This document shows positions 37,734 through 47,425 of a stretch of DNA of 64,000 nt, piece by piece. The translations under genes were made by a program, and so were the position numbers. The stretch is taken from the NCBI RefSeq assembly GCF_000622085.1, contig NZ_JHWL01000009.1:62001-126000 (forward strand), written 5' to 3'. Under the pieces are notes generated by a model. That model did no database searches, was not told the DNA's origin, and saw only the letters and a program-made list of their open reading frames with translations. This DNA comes from Butyrivibrio proteoclasticus P6B7 (GTDB lineage Bacteria > Bacillota > Clostridia > Lachnospirales > Lachnospiraceae). The number at the start of each line of letters is the position of its first letter. Within the stretch, counting starts at the first letter, position 1.

Positions 37734-39008
37734 ATGAAAGTACGAAAAATAGTAGTGGTACTGGCTGCCGTCACGTTACTTTGTGGCTGTACAAATACTG
37801 CTAACACCTCAGCAACTTCTGCCAGTACGGGCGAATCATCCGCAGAAGCAGCTGTAAGCTCAAGTAGCGAAGAAGTAACTGAGGCTGCAGACGCAGCAAG
37901 CACAGAAGTAACTGCTTCCTATGACCTTGAAAGTGAAGAAGCCCTTAAGGATCTTTGCAGCGACTACTTTACATTGGGCGTAGGAATAAACGGAAGCACC
38001 TTGGAAAACCAGTGTCTTAATATTCCACAGTACATGGAATATGCTAATAAGCACTTCAACAGCGTAACCATGACTAACCTCATGAAGAGCTGCTACATTC
38101 TTGATCAGATGGGTTCAATAGAAAGTCTTAACAGCGGCGATGGAAGCCCAGCACTGTCCTTCTACTCCATTGACCCAACCCTTGAATGGTGCAAGGAAAA
38201 TGGCATGAAGATGCGTGGCCACACCCTGGTATGGCACACACAGGCACCTAACTGGTTCTTTAGAGAAGGCTATACAGATGATGGTGAATACGTTGATAAA
38301 GAGACAATGCTCTTTAGAATGGAAAGCTATATCAAACAGCTGATGACCCATGTTCAGGAAAACTACCCTGGAGTTATCTACTGCTGGGACGTGGTTAACG
38401 AAGCTGTTGACCCAGACAGTCCTGCAGATGGCAGCTCTTTTATGTGCAGAACAAAATGCGGACAGGATCCTAATCCATGGTATGACACCATCGGTGAGGA
38501 TTATGTAGAAATGGCATTTACCTACGCCAGAAAATATGCAGACAGTGATGTTAAGCTCTTTTATAATGACTACAACACCTTCCAGGCTCCTAAGACAGAA
38601 GCCATTTATACACTTTGCAGTTCCCTTAAGGAAAAGGGTCTCATCGATGGAATTGGAATGCAGGGATATTGGGGGATCGACTATCCTACTCTTGAGACAA
38701 TAGAAGGTGCCATCAACAGATTTGCAGAGCTTGGTCTTGAGATTCAGATAACAGAGCTTTCAATTGGTGTGGAAAGTGAAACAGATGCACAGTTTGAGAA
38801 ACAGGCAACAGCCTACGGAAATGTATTTGATATGCTTATAAGACTTGATACAGCTTCAGGTGGACCTGCTAATATCACTAACGTAACTGTATTTGGTCTG
38901 GTAGATCATTACCGCGATGGGGATACAACAAATACCCGAATCTTTGATAAAGACTACCAGCCAAAACCAGCTTATTACAAGATAAAAGAAGCTATGCAAT
39001 CACATTGA
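37734..39008 (+). CDS. Lipid-anchored GH10 endo-1,4-beta-xylanase
   Basis: 424 aa. The ATG at 37734 has GGGGAGGA upstream; the upstream in-frame ATG has no SD and would bury the lipobox. Signal peptide with lipobox LCGC (Cys19), then a Ser/Thr/Ala/Glu-rich linker to about residue 62, then a GH10 TIM barrel. The acid/base Glu223 is in WDVVNEAVD and the nucleophile Glu341 in QITELSI. GH10 motif GHTLVWHTQAPNWFF is present. It cleaves xylan backbones outside the cell while staying attached to the membrane. The stop codon lies 2 bp from the convergent NSS transporter stop, with no terminator between. Confidence 0.95.
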   Translation: MKVRKIVVVLAAVTLLCGCTNTANTSATSASTGESSAEAAVSSSSEEVTEAADAASTEVTASYDLESEEALKDLCSDYFTLGVGINGSTLENQCLNIPQYMEYANKHFNSVTMTNLMKSCYILDQMGSIESLNSGDGSPALSFYSIDPTLEWCKENGMKMRGHTLVWHTQAPNWFFREGYTDDGEYVDKETMLFRMESYIKQLMTHVQENYPGVIYCWDVVNEAVDPDSPADGSSFMCRTKCGQDPNPWYDTIGEDYVEMAFTYARKYADSDVKLFYNDYNTFQAPKTEAIYTLCSSLKEKGLIDGIGMQGYWGIDYPTLETIEGAINRFAELGLEIQITELSIGVESETDAQFEKQATAYGNVFDMLIRLDTASGGPANITNVTVFGLVDHYRDGDTTNTRIFDKDYQPKPAYYKIKEAMQSH

Positions 39009-39010
39009 TA

Positions 39011-40360
39011 TTATGCATTAACTATTGAGCTTACAAGAATAATAACAATGAAGATTGGACAAACATATTTGATCATAAAGCCAAATATCTTTTTTCTTCT
39101 GAAGGGGTGACCTCCGTAGGTCACCTCTTTTTCTACCTCATCAATTCCCATATGGAATGACACAAGACCGCAGATAAACAGCGCTGCGATTGGCATCATA
39201 ATAGAATTAGTAAGGAAGTCAAAGAAATCCAAAAACTGCTTACCAATAATAGTCACGTTTGCAAGTGGACCATATCCAAGGGATGAAAGGCTTCCAAGGA
39301 TGATCATGATGATTCCCATCAGGATTGTTCCCTTGTTTCTTGAAAGCTTAAGTTCATCATTAAAGGTTGATACAGCACTTTCAAGAAGAGCTATAGCACT
39401 TGTAAGAGCTGCAAAAAGTACAAGTACGAAGAAAAGGATTCCAATGATCCTGCCAAAGCCCATGCTGGCAAAAATCTTAGGCATAGTGTTAAACATAAGT
39501 CCAGGACCTGCATTTAATGATTCTGGCTCACCACCGGAAAATGCAAATACTGCAGGGATGATCATAAGGCTGGCAAGAATAGCAATTGCTGTATCAAAGA
39601 ACTCTACCTGTCTTGTAGAATCCTCGATGCTTACTTCCTTCTTAACGTAAGAGCCAAAGGTAATAAGAATACCCATAGCAATGGAAAGGGAATAGAACAT
39701 CTGACCCATAGCAGAAACAACTGCCATCCATGAGAAGTTCTTAAAGTTAGGAACAAAGCAGTATTTAACGCCAAGCATTGCTCCTGGTCTTGAAATTGAA
39801 TAAATACAGATAAGTACAGCAAGAACCACGAGAATTGGCATCATGACTCTTGATACTCTCTCAATGCCGTTCTTAACACCCATGAAAATAACGGTAAGAA
39901 CTAAAATAGCAAACACAATAAACCAAAGCTCTGACTGAGCTCCGTCTGTGATGAAATTTCCAAAATAATCATCAGCTGCTATAGCATTAACATCTTCACT
40001 GAAATAAGCAAAAAGATATTTGCATACCCATCCGCCGATAACTGAATAATATGGAACGATCAAAATAGGGATAATTGCATTGATCCAGCCCCCTAAGCGT
40101 ACTAATTTGCTATCAGAAAGAGCTGCAAATGCGCCTACAGGACTCTTATGAGTTGCTCTACCAATGGATGTCTCTGCAATGATCATGGTGTATCCAAAGG
40201 TTACAGCAAGAATGATATACACAAGAAGGAAAACTCCTCCGCCATAGCTGGCACAAAGATATGGGAACCTCCAAATATTACCAAGGCCTACACTGGCACC
40301 TGCTGCGGCCAAAACGAAGCCAAGTTTTCCTGAAAATGAACCTCTCTTATTCTTATCCAA
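39011..40360 (-). CDS. Sodium-dependent transporter, NSS/SNF family
   Basis: 449 aa from a TTG start with AAGGTGG upstream. About eleven to twelve membrane helices. Helix 1 has the signature GFVLAAAGASVGLGNIWRFPYL for the Na+ sites and the unwound substrate site. Bacterial members (LeuT/YhdH-like) import amino acids or related compounds with Na+. It follows the PPTase gene by 50 bp on the same strand. Substrate not predictable. Confidence 0.93.
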   Translation of the reverse strand: MDKNKRGSFSGKLGFVLAAAGASVGLGNIWRFPYLCASYGGGVFLLVYIILAVTFGYTMIIAETSIGRATHKSPVGAFAALSDSKLVRLGGWINAIIPILIVPYYSVIGGWVCKYLFAYFSEDVNAIAADDYFGNFITDGAQSELWFIVFAILVLTVIFMGVKNGIERVSRVMMPILVVLAVLICIYSISRPGAMLGVKYCFVPNFKNFSWMAVVSAMGQMFYSLSIAMGILITFGSYVKKEVSIEDSTRQVEFFDTAIAILASLMIIPAVFAFSGGEPESLNAGPGLMFNTMPKIFASMGFGRIIGILFFVLVLFAALTSAIALLESAVSTFNDELKLSRNKGTILMGIIMIILGSLSSLGYGPLANVTIIGKQFLDFFDFLTNSIMMPIAALFICGLVSFHMGIDEVEKEVTYGGHPFRRKKIFGFMIKYVCPIFIVIILVSSIVNA

Positions 40361-40410
40361 AACAATACCACCTTAAACTTTTTCTACTCCCCAAAACACA
40401 TATCAGATAC

Positions 40411-41106
40411 TCAAAGTGTGACCCACTTTAGGTCTGCCCCAAAGTCTTCGTATTCAGAGCACACGCTGATCTGATAATCATCAAATTCATAGTTTTTTAT
40501 ATGTATACCTTTATTTTCTATTTCCTTATAAAAAACATGAATTTTAGTTTTTTGACAAGCCTTATTAATATAACTATTTTCGCCATCAGTATCAAGGCAA
40601 ATATTTAAAGGGTCCATAGAAAGTCCAATGCCGTAATACTTCATCACAGCCTCTTTAACGGTCCAAAGGTAGGTGGCTACGAGGTTTCTATCAAATCCAA
40701 GAGAAATTGTATTCTCTAATAATTCTTTTTCTCTGGGTAAAAAAACTCTTTTTATAAGGTTGTCCTTGAAGGTCCTGACCTTCTCCACATCAACTCCCAC
40801 TTCATGATCAGAAAATGCAGCCACAGCCACGTCTCCGCCATGGGAAAGGTTAAAGGAAAAATCCAAATTTAAAGGTGCAGGCTTCCCGTTATCATTCGCG
40901 ATAATCTTGGCGTTGCCTGCACCTAATTCTTTAAGTCCTTCCTTAAGTACAATGCCAGCTCCCAGGGATAATCTCCTATTCTTATCTGCTTTGATGGAAA
41001 GCACCTTGTTCTTCCTGACTTCATCCATCTGCTCCAAATAAGCACTGTATGTGTCCCCATCAAGGAGAGCTGTTGTATCTAAGGCGTATAGTAAATTCTT
41101 ATTCAT
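40411..41106 (-). CDS. Sfp-type 4'-phosphopantetheinyl transferase
   Basis: 231 aa, two pseudo-symmetric halves as in Sfp/AcpT-2. The Mg/CoA motif GVDVEK (Asp106, Glu108) and WTVKEAVMKYYGIGL (Lys151, Glu152) are intact; the N-terminal half has FNLSHGGD. It transfers phosphopantetheine from CoA to carrier proteins of fatty-acid, polyketide or peptide synthesis. No carrier-protein genes are nearby. The ATG has no Shine-Dalgarno sequence and lies only 7 nt behind a TATAAT, so the mRNA is probably leaderless. Confidence 0.9.
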   Translation of the reverse strand: MNKNLLYALDTTALLDGDTYSAYLEQMDEVRKNKVLSIKADKNRRLSLGAGIVLKEGLKELGAGNAKIIANDNGKPAPLNLDFSFNLSHGGDVAVAAFSDHEVGVDVEKVRTFKDNLIKRVFLPREKELLENTISLGFDRNLVATYLWTVKEAVMKYYGIGLSMDPLNICLDTDGENSYINKACQKTKIHVFYKEIENKGIHIKNYEFDDYQISVCSEYEDFGADLKWVTL

Positions 41107-41113
41107 AAAAGGT

Positions 41114-41142
41114 ATTATAGCATTTATTTAATTATGTGGCAG
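41114..41142 (-). promoter_or_regulatory. Promoter of the PPTase gene, predicted leaderless start
   Basis: Minus strand CTGCCA (41137-41142), 17-nt spacer, perfect TATAAT (41114-41119), then 7 nt to the ATG. The -35 box lies within the last codons of the upstream EAL-HDOD gene. Confidence 0.5.
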
Positions 41143-42358
41143 GAATAAGGTCTCTGTACCACTTAAGGGCTGAAAGATATGCCTCGTAAACCTTATCCAT
41201 GTCAATATTCTTAAGGACAAGAACTCTTGAAACCTCTGTCCAGTCCGCATCCTCATAGCGTTTAATAAAATCAAGAACAGGAGCAAAATCGCCCTTTCCT
41301 TCAAGAAGAGCCTGCTTCACATTATTAGAAACCTGTACCATTCCAAGGGCCTGTTCCATGGTCTTATCAAGCATAACATCGATAGCTGAAAAAAGACCCA
41401 TGATGAAAAGCTCTGGAGCCATCATGCCAAGCTCAAAGCATTCTGCCAGATTCTCAGCAAACTTAGCTCTTATCATGACAAGTCTTGTGATCTCACTAGG
41501 CTTATCAGAGCAAAGCTCCTTGGTTACCGCTGTGTTGATCCATCTCTTAAGCTCTTTTTGTCCCAGCATAGCTGCCGCATGTCTTATGGATGTGATATCA
41601 GAATTAAGGGACATTCTATTAACCATTTCCAAAAGGGAAATAACAAGAGCAGGGTCCTTACCGATAACGTCAGCTGCATCTGTAAGATCAAAGTCTGGAG
41701 CATTAACAACATTTAAAAGCTCGATATAATTGGCCTTTAATGGGTTAACCTCTGTCTCAGATTCCACAACAGGCATTCTAAAGAATCCGCCCTCGTAGAA
41801 GTCGTATCCGCCGTCCTTACGAAGTTCATCGTACTCTTCCTGGGTATTAACATTTACAGCAACGAGCTTAATGTTTGGATAAACGTTACTAAAGTAGATC
41901 TTAGCTTTTGTAATATCAATCTTGGCGTGATTAAGAAGAATATAATCGCACTTATTAAGAATCTCTCTATAGGGTTCAAAGCTAAGGATAGGGAGTTTTC
42001 GCATTGCCAGCTTATAGCCCTGTTCCTTGAGTTCTCTTACTCTTTTAACATAGTTCTCTTCAGGAGTAATGGAATTATCCATCAAAAGAACTACCTTATT
42101 AGCAGGCACTGTACACTGCAGTGAAATTTCCGCGAAAATGGAGAACTGGTTGATAGGAACAAATACTTCCTTTCCACCAGACAATGTCTGAACGCCCATG
42201 CTGCTTACAACCTCAAGCTCATGAACTGTTCCTGCTCCGTCGAACCTTGCGCCTCCTTCATAATTGGGATTAACAAAGTGATTTTCCTTTCTTGCAAATA
42301 CCGAATATGCACAAACGGACATGTTATCATCAAACAAAGGAATCAACGTTGCTAACAT
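41132..42358 (-). CDS. Degenerate EAL plus HDOD signalling protein (YuxH-like)
   Basis: 408 aa. Residues about 1-195 resemble an EAL phosphodiesterase barrel in fold and order, but the catalytic EAL triad and metal ligands are replaced (EVFVPINQFSIF where the glutamate-containing strand is expected), so c-di-GMP hydrolysis is unlikely. Residues about 205-400 form an HDOD domain (DPALVISLLEMVNRMSLNSDITSIRHAAAMLGQKELKRWI). YuxH-type proteins of this composition connect to motility or cyclic-nucleotide signalling. AAAGGAG before the ATG. Followed by the PPTase. Confidence 0.87.
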   Translation of the reverse strand: MLATLIPLFDDNMSVCAYSVFARKENHFVNPNYEGGARFDGAGTVHELEVVSSMGVQTLSGGKEVFVPINQFSIFAEISLQCTVPANKVVLLMDNSITPEENYVKRVRELKEQGYKLAMRKLPILSFEPYREILNKCDYILLNHAKIDITKAKIYFSNVYPNIKLVAVNVNTQEEYDELRKDGGYDFYEGGFFRMPVVESETEVNPLKANYIELLNVVNAPDFDLTDAADVIGKDPALVISLLEMVNRMSLNSDITSIRHAAAMLGQKELKRWINTAVTKELCSDKPSEITRLVMIRAKFAENLAECFELGMMAPELFIMGLFSAIDVMLDKTMEQALGMVQVSNNVKQALLEGKGDFAPVLDFIKRYEDADWTEVSRVLVLKNIDMDKVYEAYLSALKWYRDLIPAT

Positions 42359-42488
42359 AGATAGTCTCCTTTCTCATAGGTAGACATACTACCACTTAAT
42401 TATATTGTAACAAAAAGATACTGTTAAACAAATAATATTTTTATAAAATTCCGTTTGCTATCTCTTATTTTTCTTATGCCTACTGTGT

Positions 42489-42496
42489 GGTATGAT
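42489..42496 (+). promoter_or_regulatory. Extended -10 promoter of glgCD
   Basis: TGGTATGAT: TATGAT at 42491-42496 preceded by TG; the -35 region is T-rich but poor. 48 bp before the glgC ATG, which has GGGGGA. Confidence 0.5.
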
Positions 42497-42544
42497 ATAT
42501 ATAGGGAACAAATTCACTAAATTCGCTATATAGGGGGATATAAT

Positions 42545-43687
42545 ATGGCTCAAAACGAGATGCTAGCCATGATCCTGGCCGGTGGTCGCGGAAGCAGGCT
42601 TAGGGATCTGACAACAAAGGTTGCGAAGCCCGCTGTATTTTATGGCGGCAAGTACCGAATCATTGATTTCCCACTTAGTAACTGTGCAAATAGCGGTATC
42701 GATACTGTAGGTGTTCTTACCCAGTACGAATCAGTTCTTTTGAATAGCTATGTTGCCCAGGACGGTCGTTGGGGTCTGGACTCCAAGGACAGTGGTGTCT
42801 ACGTACTTACTCCAAGAGAAAAGGCAGACGAGGGGCTTGATGTGTACAGAGGTACAGCAGATGCCATTTCTCAGAATATTGATTTCATTGACGCGTACAA
42901 TCCGGAGTACCTTCTTATTCTTTCCGGAGATCACATTTACAAAATGAATTATGCTAAGATGCTCTCCTATCACAAGGAGATGGGTGCTGATGCAACCATC
43001 GCTGTTCGTGGTGTCCCAATGAAGGAGGCAAGCCGCTTTGGTATCATGAATACTGATGGCAAGGGCAAGATCGTTGAATTCGAGGAAAAGCCTGCTAAGC
43101 CAAAGAGTAACTTAGCTTCAATGGGTATCTACATCTTTAGCTGGAAGCTTCTAAGAAAGATGCTTGTGGACGACATGAAGAAGGCTGACTCTGACCATGA
43201 CTTTGGAAAAGACATTATTCCTAAGATGCTGTCTGAGGGCAGAAGCCTTTATGCCTACGAATTCTCGGGCTACTGGAAAGATGTTGGAACCATTGATTCT
43301 CTCTGGGAAGCCAACATGGATCTTCTTGATAACAAGAATGAGCTTAACCTTAACGACTCTTCCTGGCTTATCTACACTGAAGATGTATCCACTCTTCCTC
43401 AGTACATAGGTAAGGATGCCAAGGTAAAAAGAGCTTACATTACCCAGGGTGTTCGCGTAGAAGGAACAGTTACTAATTCAGTTCTTTTCACAGGAGCTGT
43501 TGTTGAAAAGGGCGCCAGAGTTACAGATTCCGTTCTGATGCCGGGCGTTGTGGTTGAAGAGGGAGCTTCTGTTACAAGGGCTCTGGTGGCAGAGAATGTC
43601 CACATTGGTAAAAAATCTAAAGTAGGCCGCAAGGATAGCGAAGAAATCCTGCTGGTTGCAAAAAATGTGAAAGGAGGTACAAAGTAA
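42545..43687 (+). CDS. glgC: Glucose-1-phosphate adenylyltransferase, catalytic subunit
   Basis: 380 aa. Makes ADP-glucose for glycogen. N-terminal nucleotidyltransferase with [36 protein letters not shown], and [14 protein letters not shown]-terminal left-handed beta-helix (hexapeptide repeats around [11 protein letters not shown] and [13 protein letters not shown]). The stop overlaps the start codon of glgD (TAATG), so the two subunits are made together. No other glycogen gene is in the window. Confidence 0.96.
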   Translation: MAQNEMLAMILAGGRGSRLRDLTTKVAKPAVFYGGKYRIIDFPLSNCANSGIDTVGVLTQYESVLLNSYVAQDGRWGLDSKDSGVYVLTPREKADEGLDVYRGTADAISQNIDFIDAYNPEYLLILSGDHIYKMNYAKMLSYHKEMGADATIAVRGVPMKEASRFGIMNTDGKGKIVEFEEKPAKPKSNLASMGIYIFSWKLLRKMLVDDMKKADSDHDFGKDIIPKMLSEGRSLYAYEFSGYWKDVGTIDSLWEANMDLLDNKNELNLNDSSWLIYTEDVSTLPQYIGKDAKVKRAYITQGVRVEGTVTNSVLFTGAVVEKGARVTDSVLMPGVVVEEGASVTRALVAENVHIGKKSKVGRKDSEEILLVAKNVKGGTK

Positions 43688-44805
43688 TGGCAGTTAAAGC
43701 TTTTGGTATCGTATCCTCCGCAGATAATGGAACTCATGTTGAGGGTCTTCACGATTACAGACCTATCGGTTCCTTCTCATTCCTTGGAAGATTCCGTGTT
43801 ATTGACTTTCCAATTTCTAACATGAGTAACTCTGACATTAACAGAATTCAGGTGTATTTAAGAAGCCGTCCTCGTTCAATCGCTGAGCACATTGGATCAG
43901 GAAGACATTACAATATCAACTCAAAGCGTGGTAAGATTCAGCTTCTGTTCTCCCACGATACAGATACCCGTTCACTCTACAATACCGATATCTGTACTTA
44001 TATGGAGAATCTGGACATCATTGAGCGTATGCATCAGGACTATGTCATCATTGCGCCAAGCTATATGGTGTACAAGCAGGATTATCGCCAGCTCCTTGAT
44101 AGTCACGTTGCTTCCGGAGCAGATGTAACTCTTTTGTATCACAAGGTTGATAACGCCAAGGAGTACTTCCAGAGCTGCTACTCTCTTAACATGAATAAGC
44201 AAAAGGGAGTATCCAGTCTTGAGAAGAACCTGGGAACAGCCAAGGAAAAGAACATCTTCATGGACACCTACTGCATGAGCAAGGAGGTGTTCATAAGCCT
44301 TATAAATGATGCAAGAAAGCTCTCTTCTGTTTATACTCTTAAGGACATCATCAACATTAAGTGTAAGGACCTGGATATCAGAGCTTATCAGCACAAGGGC
44401 TACTTTGCTTCACTGACAAGTCTTAAGGATTATTATCACGCATCCTTAGAGCTTCTTGATTACAATCTTGCCAGTGACTTATTCCAGACTGACTGGCCAA
44501 TTTATACAAGGACCACCGACTCCTGCCCTACCAAGTATCTGGAGAGTTCAAAGGTCACAGGATCCTTTGTATCTAACGGTTGTATCATAGAGGGTTCTAT
44601 TGATAATTCTGTAATTGGTCGTAGCGTTGAGATCAAGAAGGGTGCCACCATTAAGAACTCCATCATTATGGCCTATGCCGTAATTGAAGAGGGCGTCCAC
44701 ATTGAAAACGCCATCGTGGATAAATGGGCACATGTGATACATGTTAAAGACATCCGTGGTGATGCAGACCATCCGCAGTACATCAAGAGACGAGATACGT
44801 TGTAA
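43687..44805 (+). CDS. glgD: ADP-glucose pyrophosphorylase regulatory subunit
   Basis: 372 aa paralogue of GlgC. The fold is kept, but the G-rich nucleotide-binding loop at the N-terminus is lost (AVKAFGIVSSADNGTHVEGL) and the catalytic Asp motif is altered (VIIAPSYMVYKQDY instead of [11 protein letters not shown]). In Firmicutes GlgD is a non-catalytic partner that raises GlgC activity in a mixed tetramer. The C-terminal hexapeptide repeats are conserved. The gene ends 31 bp before a terminator. Confidence 0.95.
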   Translation: MAVKAFGIVSSADNGTHVEGLHDYRPIGSFSFLGRFRVIDFPISNMSNSDINRIQVYLRSRPRSIAEHIGSGRHYNINSKRGKIQLLFSHDTDTRSLYNTDICTYMENLDIIERMHQDYVIIAPSYMVYKQDYRQLLDSHVASGADVTLLYHKVDNAKEYFQSCYSLNMNKQKGVSSLEKNLGTAKEKNIFMDTYCMSKEVFISLINDARKLSSVYTLKDIINIKCKDLDIRAYQHKGYFASLTSLKDYYHASLELLDYNLASDLFQTDWPIYTRTTDSCPTKYLESSKVTGSFVSNGCIIEGSIDNSVIGRSVEIKKGATIKNSIIMAYAVIEEGVHIENAIVDKWAHVIHVKDIRGDADHPQYIKRRDTL

Positions 44806-44836
44806 ATCTAATACACTCAATAGTTGCAATAAAAAT

Positions 44837-44877
44837 CGCCATCCTCTGGAAATTCCATTGGATGGCGTTTTCTTTTG
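44837..44877. terminator. Terminator between glgD and a convergent gene
   Basis: 8-bp outer stem CGCCATCC/GGATGGCG (44837-44844 with 44860-44867), with an inner TGGAA/TTCCA stem, then TTTTCTTTT on the plus strand and ATTTTTATT on the minus strand. Acts for both genes. Confidence 0.85.
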
Positions 44878-44880
44878 TCA

Positions 44881-45597
44881 TTAGTTATATAGGCCCCTTT
44901 GGACCATTTCTTTAATCTGCATGTACTTTTTGTTATAGGCTGAATCAGCTACAACGCAGGCAATTCCAAGTCCCAGCGGAACTATCATTAGCATTAAAAG
45001 CAGAAACGACATGGCCCCCGCTCCCATAGCAAGCATCGGAATCATTCCTAAAAGAGGTAAAACAGACAGGCTAAAACCTACAACCTTTAGTGTTTTCCTT
45101 CCGTTATCACCGCTCCATACTCCAGTACAGTCAAAGAATCCATTTTTGTAAAACATATTCTGACCAAAGAAGTATTCATCAACTATCACATTCATAGTAT
45201 TAGCATTACTTGCACAGACAGTAAGATATGTACCTGGCAAATAACTGATACTTCCATTAGGCTTCATCCTGCCAACTCTATGTGGCACATCGCAAAATAC
45301 AGCCTTAAATTTTCTGTAGTAGTTGCTAAGTATAGCATCTCCAAGTCCTATAACATTAGGATTCTGAACCATAACTGATGCGGTTCTGAACAGGTTATAA
45401 TCATCAAGTCTTATAAGCACTCTGTGGGTAGGACTTACGCTTGAATAATCAAATCTTGTATCACTCTGAACTCTGTTAAAGTTTAACTGAACCACCAGAA
45501 TATTCTGGCCATGAAAGCTGCAGATAAAAGGATAATTGGTGCTAAGCTCATTTGCAGCCTTTTCTAAAATACTTCTTCTAACATAATTAAAATCCAC
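44881..45597 (-). CDS. Membrane protein of unknown function next to a lipase
   Basis: 238 aa. Start is a GTG (45595-45597) with GGGG upstream. The first 160 residues are soluble and beta-rich with no motif I know; two hydrophobic helices follow (about 172-225, VVGFSLSVLPLLGMIPMLAMG and MSFLLLMLMIVPLGLGIACVV), with a short basic end. It begins 3 nt after the lipase stop codon, so the two are translated together and the protein may help place or regulate the lipase (inference). Confidence 0.7.
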   Translation of the reverse strand: MDFNYVRRSILEKAANELSTNYPFICSFHGQNILVVQLNFNRVQSDTRFDYSSVSPTHRVLIRLDDYNLFRTASVMVQNPNVIGLGDAILSNYYRKFKAVFCDVPHRVGRMKPNGSISYLPGTYLTVCASNANTMNVIVDEYFFGQNMFYKNGFFDCTGVWSGDNGRKTLKVVGFSLSVLPLLGMIPMLAMGAGAMSFLLLMLMIVPLGLGIACVVADSAYNKKYMQIKEMVQRGLYN

Positions 45598-45600
45598 TAC

Positions 45601-46947
45601 TTAATACCCCATATTCTTAAGATCACTGACAAGCTGAACATAGAATTCTCTAACATCAAAACCGTCAATATTCTCTCTGTTTAGATCGATCATGTCGCCG
45701 TGGGAAATACCACGAGGACCTGTTGGCGAAAGCATATTAAATCTCTGGCCCCAAGGGAAGGACTTCTCTCCCACAAGACCGTCATTTCTGCCATCAAAGT
45801 ACTTAACAAGATGGTATGAGAAGTTAAGTGGGAACTTACCACCAGATGGTCTGCTCATGTAGGTTCCGATACTCTGGTAAAAGACCTTACTTGAATCAGG
45901 AGTTATATTATTAAATCTCTCACAGTTTTCGTGAGTAAGATCTGTAACTGCCTCAATAAAGTTTGGATCAGGATCACCTAGTCTTGAAAGTGTGGCATTA
46001 TAGGCAGCAGCCACCTTATCCTTAACACCCTGGCCTATCTTACTAAGAAGGTAATCTGCAAATTCACAGCCTCTGTGAGGAGTGTTGATGGTAGTAAGTG
46101 AAGCCACCATGTCTTCAACGCCGTATCTTGCAATTGCAGCGCGGCTATCAAGACCTCCCTTTGAATGGGCTATGATGTTGACCTTCTGACATCCAGTCTC
46201 TGCAACGATCTGCTTGATTCTCTCAGCCAGCTCTGCTCCGCATCTTTCTACAGAGGCAGCAGACTGCTGATTGCCAAAGTAGACTGTGGCACCGTTCTGA
46301 ATAAGCTCATCAGAAATTCTGCCCCAGTAGTTAAGAAAGGATGGCTTAAAATCTCTAAAGAACACACCGTGAACCATAAGAAGAGGATATCTGGTGTGGC
46401 AGATCTGCATCATTCTGCGCTGCTCATTAAGAAGGATCTTATTATTCTCAAAATAAGCTTCCTTCTCAGCATTCTTGATCATTCCTGGAAGAACAATGAA
46501 GTTAACAGGGAATATCCATCCCCAGAAGTAAGAAGCTGTCTTACTAACAATGCCCACCTGAGATGAGCAGGTAATAAGCCTGATAACACCGTTCCAGTAA
46601 GTAACCATTGATGTAAGGAAGATAACAATAGTTGAAATCCCCCAGGTAGCAACGCCATCATGGTAACTTCCAATTACATGTAAAAAGAAAAACACTATCC
46701 AGATCACTGTAGCTATCAGCGTAGAAATAAGATTGATTCTAAGAAGCTCCGCTCCATTAATACAGCCCTTAAGCTTGGAGGTGCGCATCTTGCCAGCCTC
46801 TATGGAAGGAATCACATTGATAACTCCAAAAAGACAATAGAAAATAATATACAAAAGCCAGTTAAATTCACCTCTTGGAATCAACATAGAAATAGTGGAC
46901 GCAATTGCTGCCACCACTATACAGAAAACCCTATATACTCTCTTCAT
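45601..46947 (-). CDS. Membrane-bound alpha/beta-hydrolase (lipase-like)
   Basis: 448 aa. Four N-terminal membrane helices (about residues 5-150) precede an alpha/beta-hydrolase domain resembling class-2/triacylglycerol lipases: oxyanion-hole LLMVHGVFFRD, nucleophile elbow AHSKGG, then DSRAAIARYG and INTPHRGCEFADYL. The acid and base residues are probably Asp in YFDGRNDGLV and His in ISHGDMID. The catalytic domain is fused to the membrane part, which is unusual; substrate could be membrane lipids or acyl esters. AGGGGA before the ATG. Confidence 0.83.
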   Translation of the reverse strand: MKRVYRVFCIVVAAIASTISMLIPRGEFNWLLYIIFYCLFGVINVIPSIEAGKMRTSKLKGCINGAELLRINLISTLIATVIWIVFFFLHVIGSYHDGVATWGISTIVIFLTSMVTYWNGVIRLITCSSQVGIVSKTASYFWGWIFPVNFIVLPGMIKNAEKEAYFENNKILLNEQRRMMQICHTRYPLLMVHGVFFRDFKPSFLNYWGRISDELIQNGATVYFGNQQSAASVERCGAELAERIKQIVAETGCQKVNIIAHSKGGLDSRAAIARYGVEDMVASLTTINTPHRGCEFADYLLSKIGQGVKDKVAAAYNATLSRLGDPDPNFIEAVTDLTHENCERFNNITPDSSKVFYQSIGTYMSRPSGGKFPLNFSYHLVKYFDGRNDGLVGEKSFPWGQRFNMLSPTGPRGISHGDMIDLNRENIDGFDVREFYVQLVSDLKNMGY

Positions 46948-46976
46948 ACTTAAGTCCCCTAATTCCTCAACAAATT

Positions 46977-47038
46977 GGAAATATTACAAATATTTCCTAC
47001 TAAGAATCCATAATACATCTCTCCCTAAATAAATGCAA
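46977..47038 (-). promoter_or_regulatory. Promoter and leader hairpin of the lipase gene
   Basis: TTGCAT (47033-47038), 17-nt spacer, TATTAT (47010-47015) on the minus strand, then a 9-bp perfect hairpin GGAAATATT/AATATTTCC (46977-46985, 46989-46997) in the leader 30 bp before the ATG. Confidence 0.55.
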
Positions 47039-47086
47039 ACCCCTAGGAAGTACCGTGCCTCCCCCTCCATTAGCAGTCATAAGCTC

Positions 47087-47425
47087 TCCGCTTCCCACCC
47101 GGACCTTTCACTTGTACAAGAGATTTTTTTCGTCACTCGTGACTGATGTTTAATGCTTTGCGGGTGGACGTTCTTAATCCTAAGGCTCAAAACTCGCACT
47201 GCAAAATACCGCTGGGGGCATCATCTTTATCTAAGTGAGTCTCAGATTCAAAATGACAATTTCCAATGTTCTAAGGCGCCCTTCAACGCGCATGCGAAGC
47301 GTTGTATGAAGCAGGACGAGGGAGCGTAATCTAAACAAAAAATGTCATATGGCGCAGAGCGCCTATAAAAAGAGAAGGTATCAACTTCTTCAAGCTAGCT
47401 TGGAAGATTGATACCTTCTCTTTTT
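47087..47425 (+). ncRNA. Candidate structured RNA, left copy
   Basis: Read left to right, this copy can form local stems: GTCAC/GTGAC (around 47132-47143), CAACGC/GCGTTG (47284-47289 with 47299-47304), GGCGC/GCGCC with a 3-nt loop (47351-47363), a pairing of CCACCCG near the 5' end with CGGGTGG at about 47161, and a final 18-bp terminator-like hairpin ending in T. The other copy forms stems at the same places with different bases, which is what selection on RNA structure would give. No known RNA family recognised and no promoter identified. Confidence 0.5.
47367..47425. terminator. Central hairpin shared by the two copies
   Basis: 18-bp perfect stem (47367-47384 with 47408-47425, core GAGAAGGTATCAA), a CAAGCT|AGCTTG centre, and T runs on both strands. 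It fits a bidirectional intrinsic terminator ending both copies. Confidence 0.75.
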
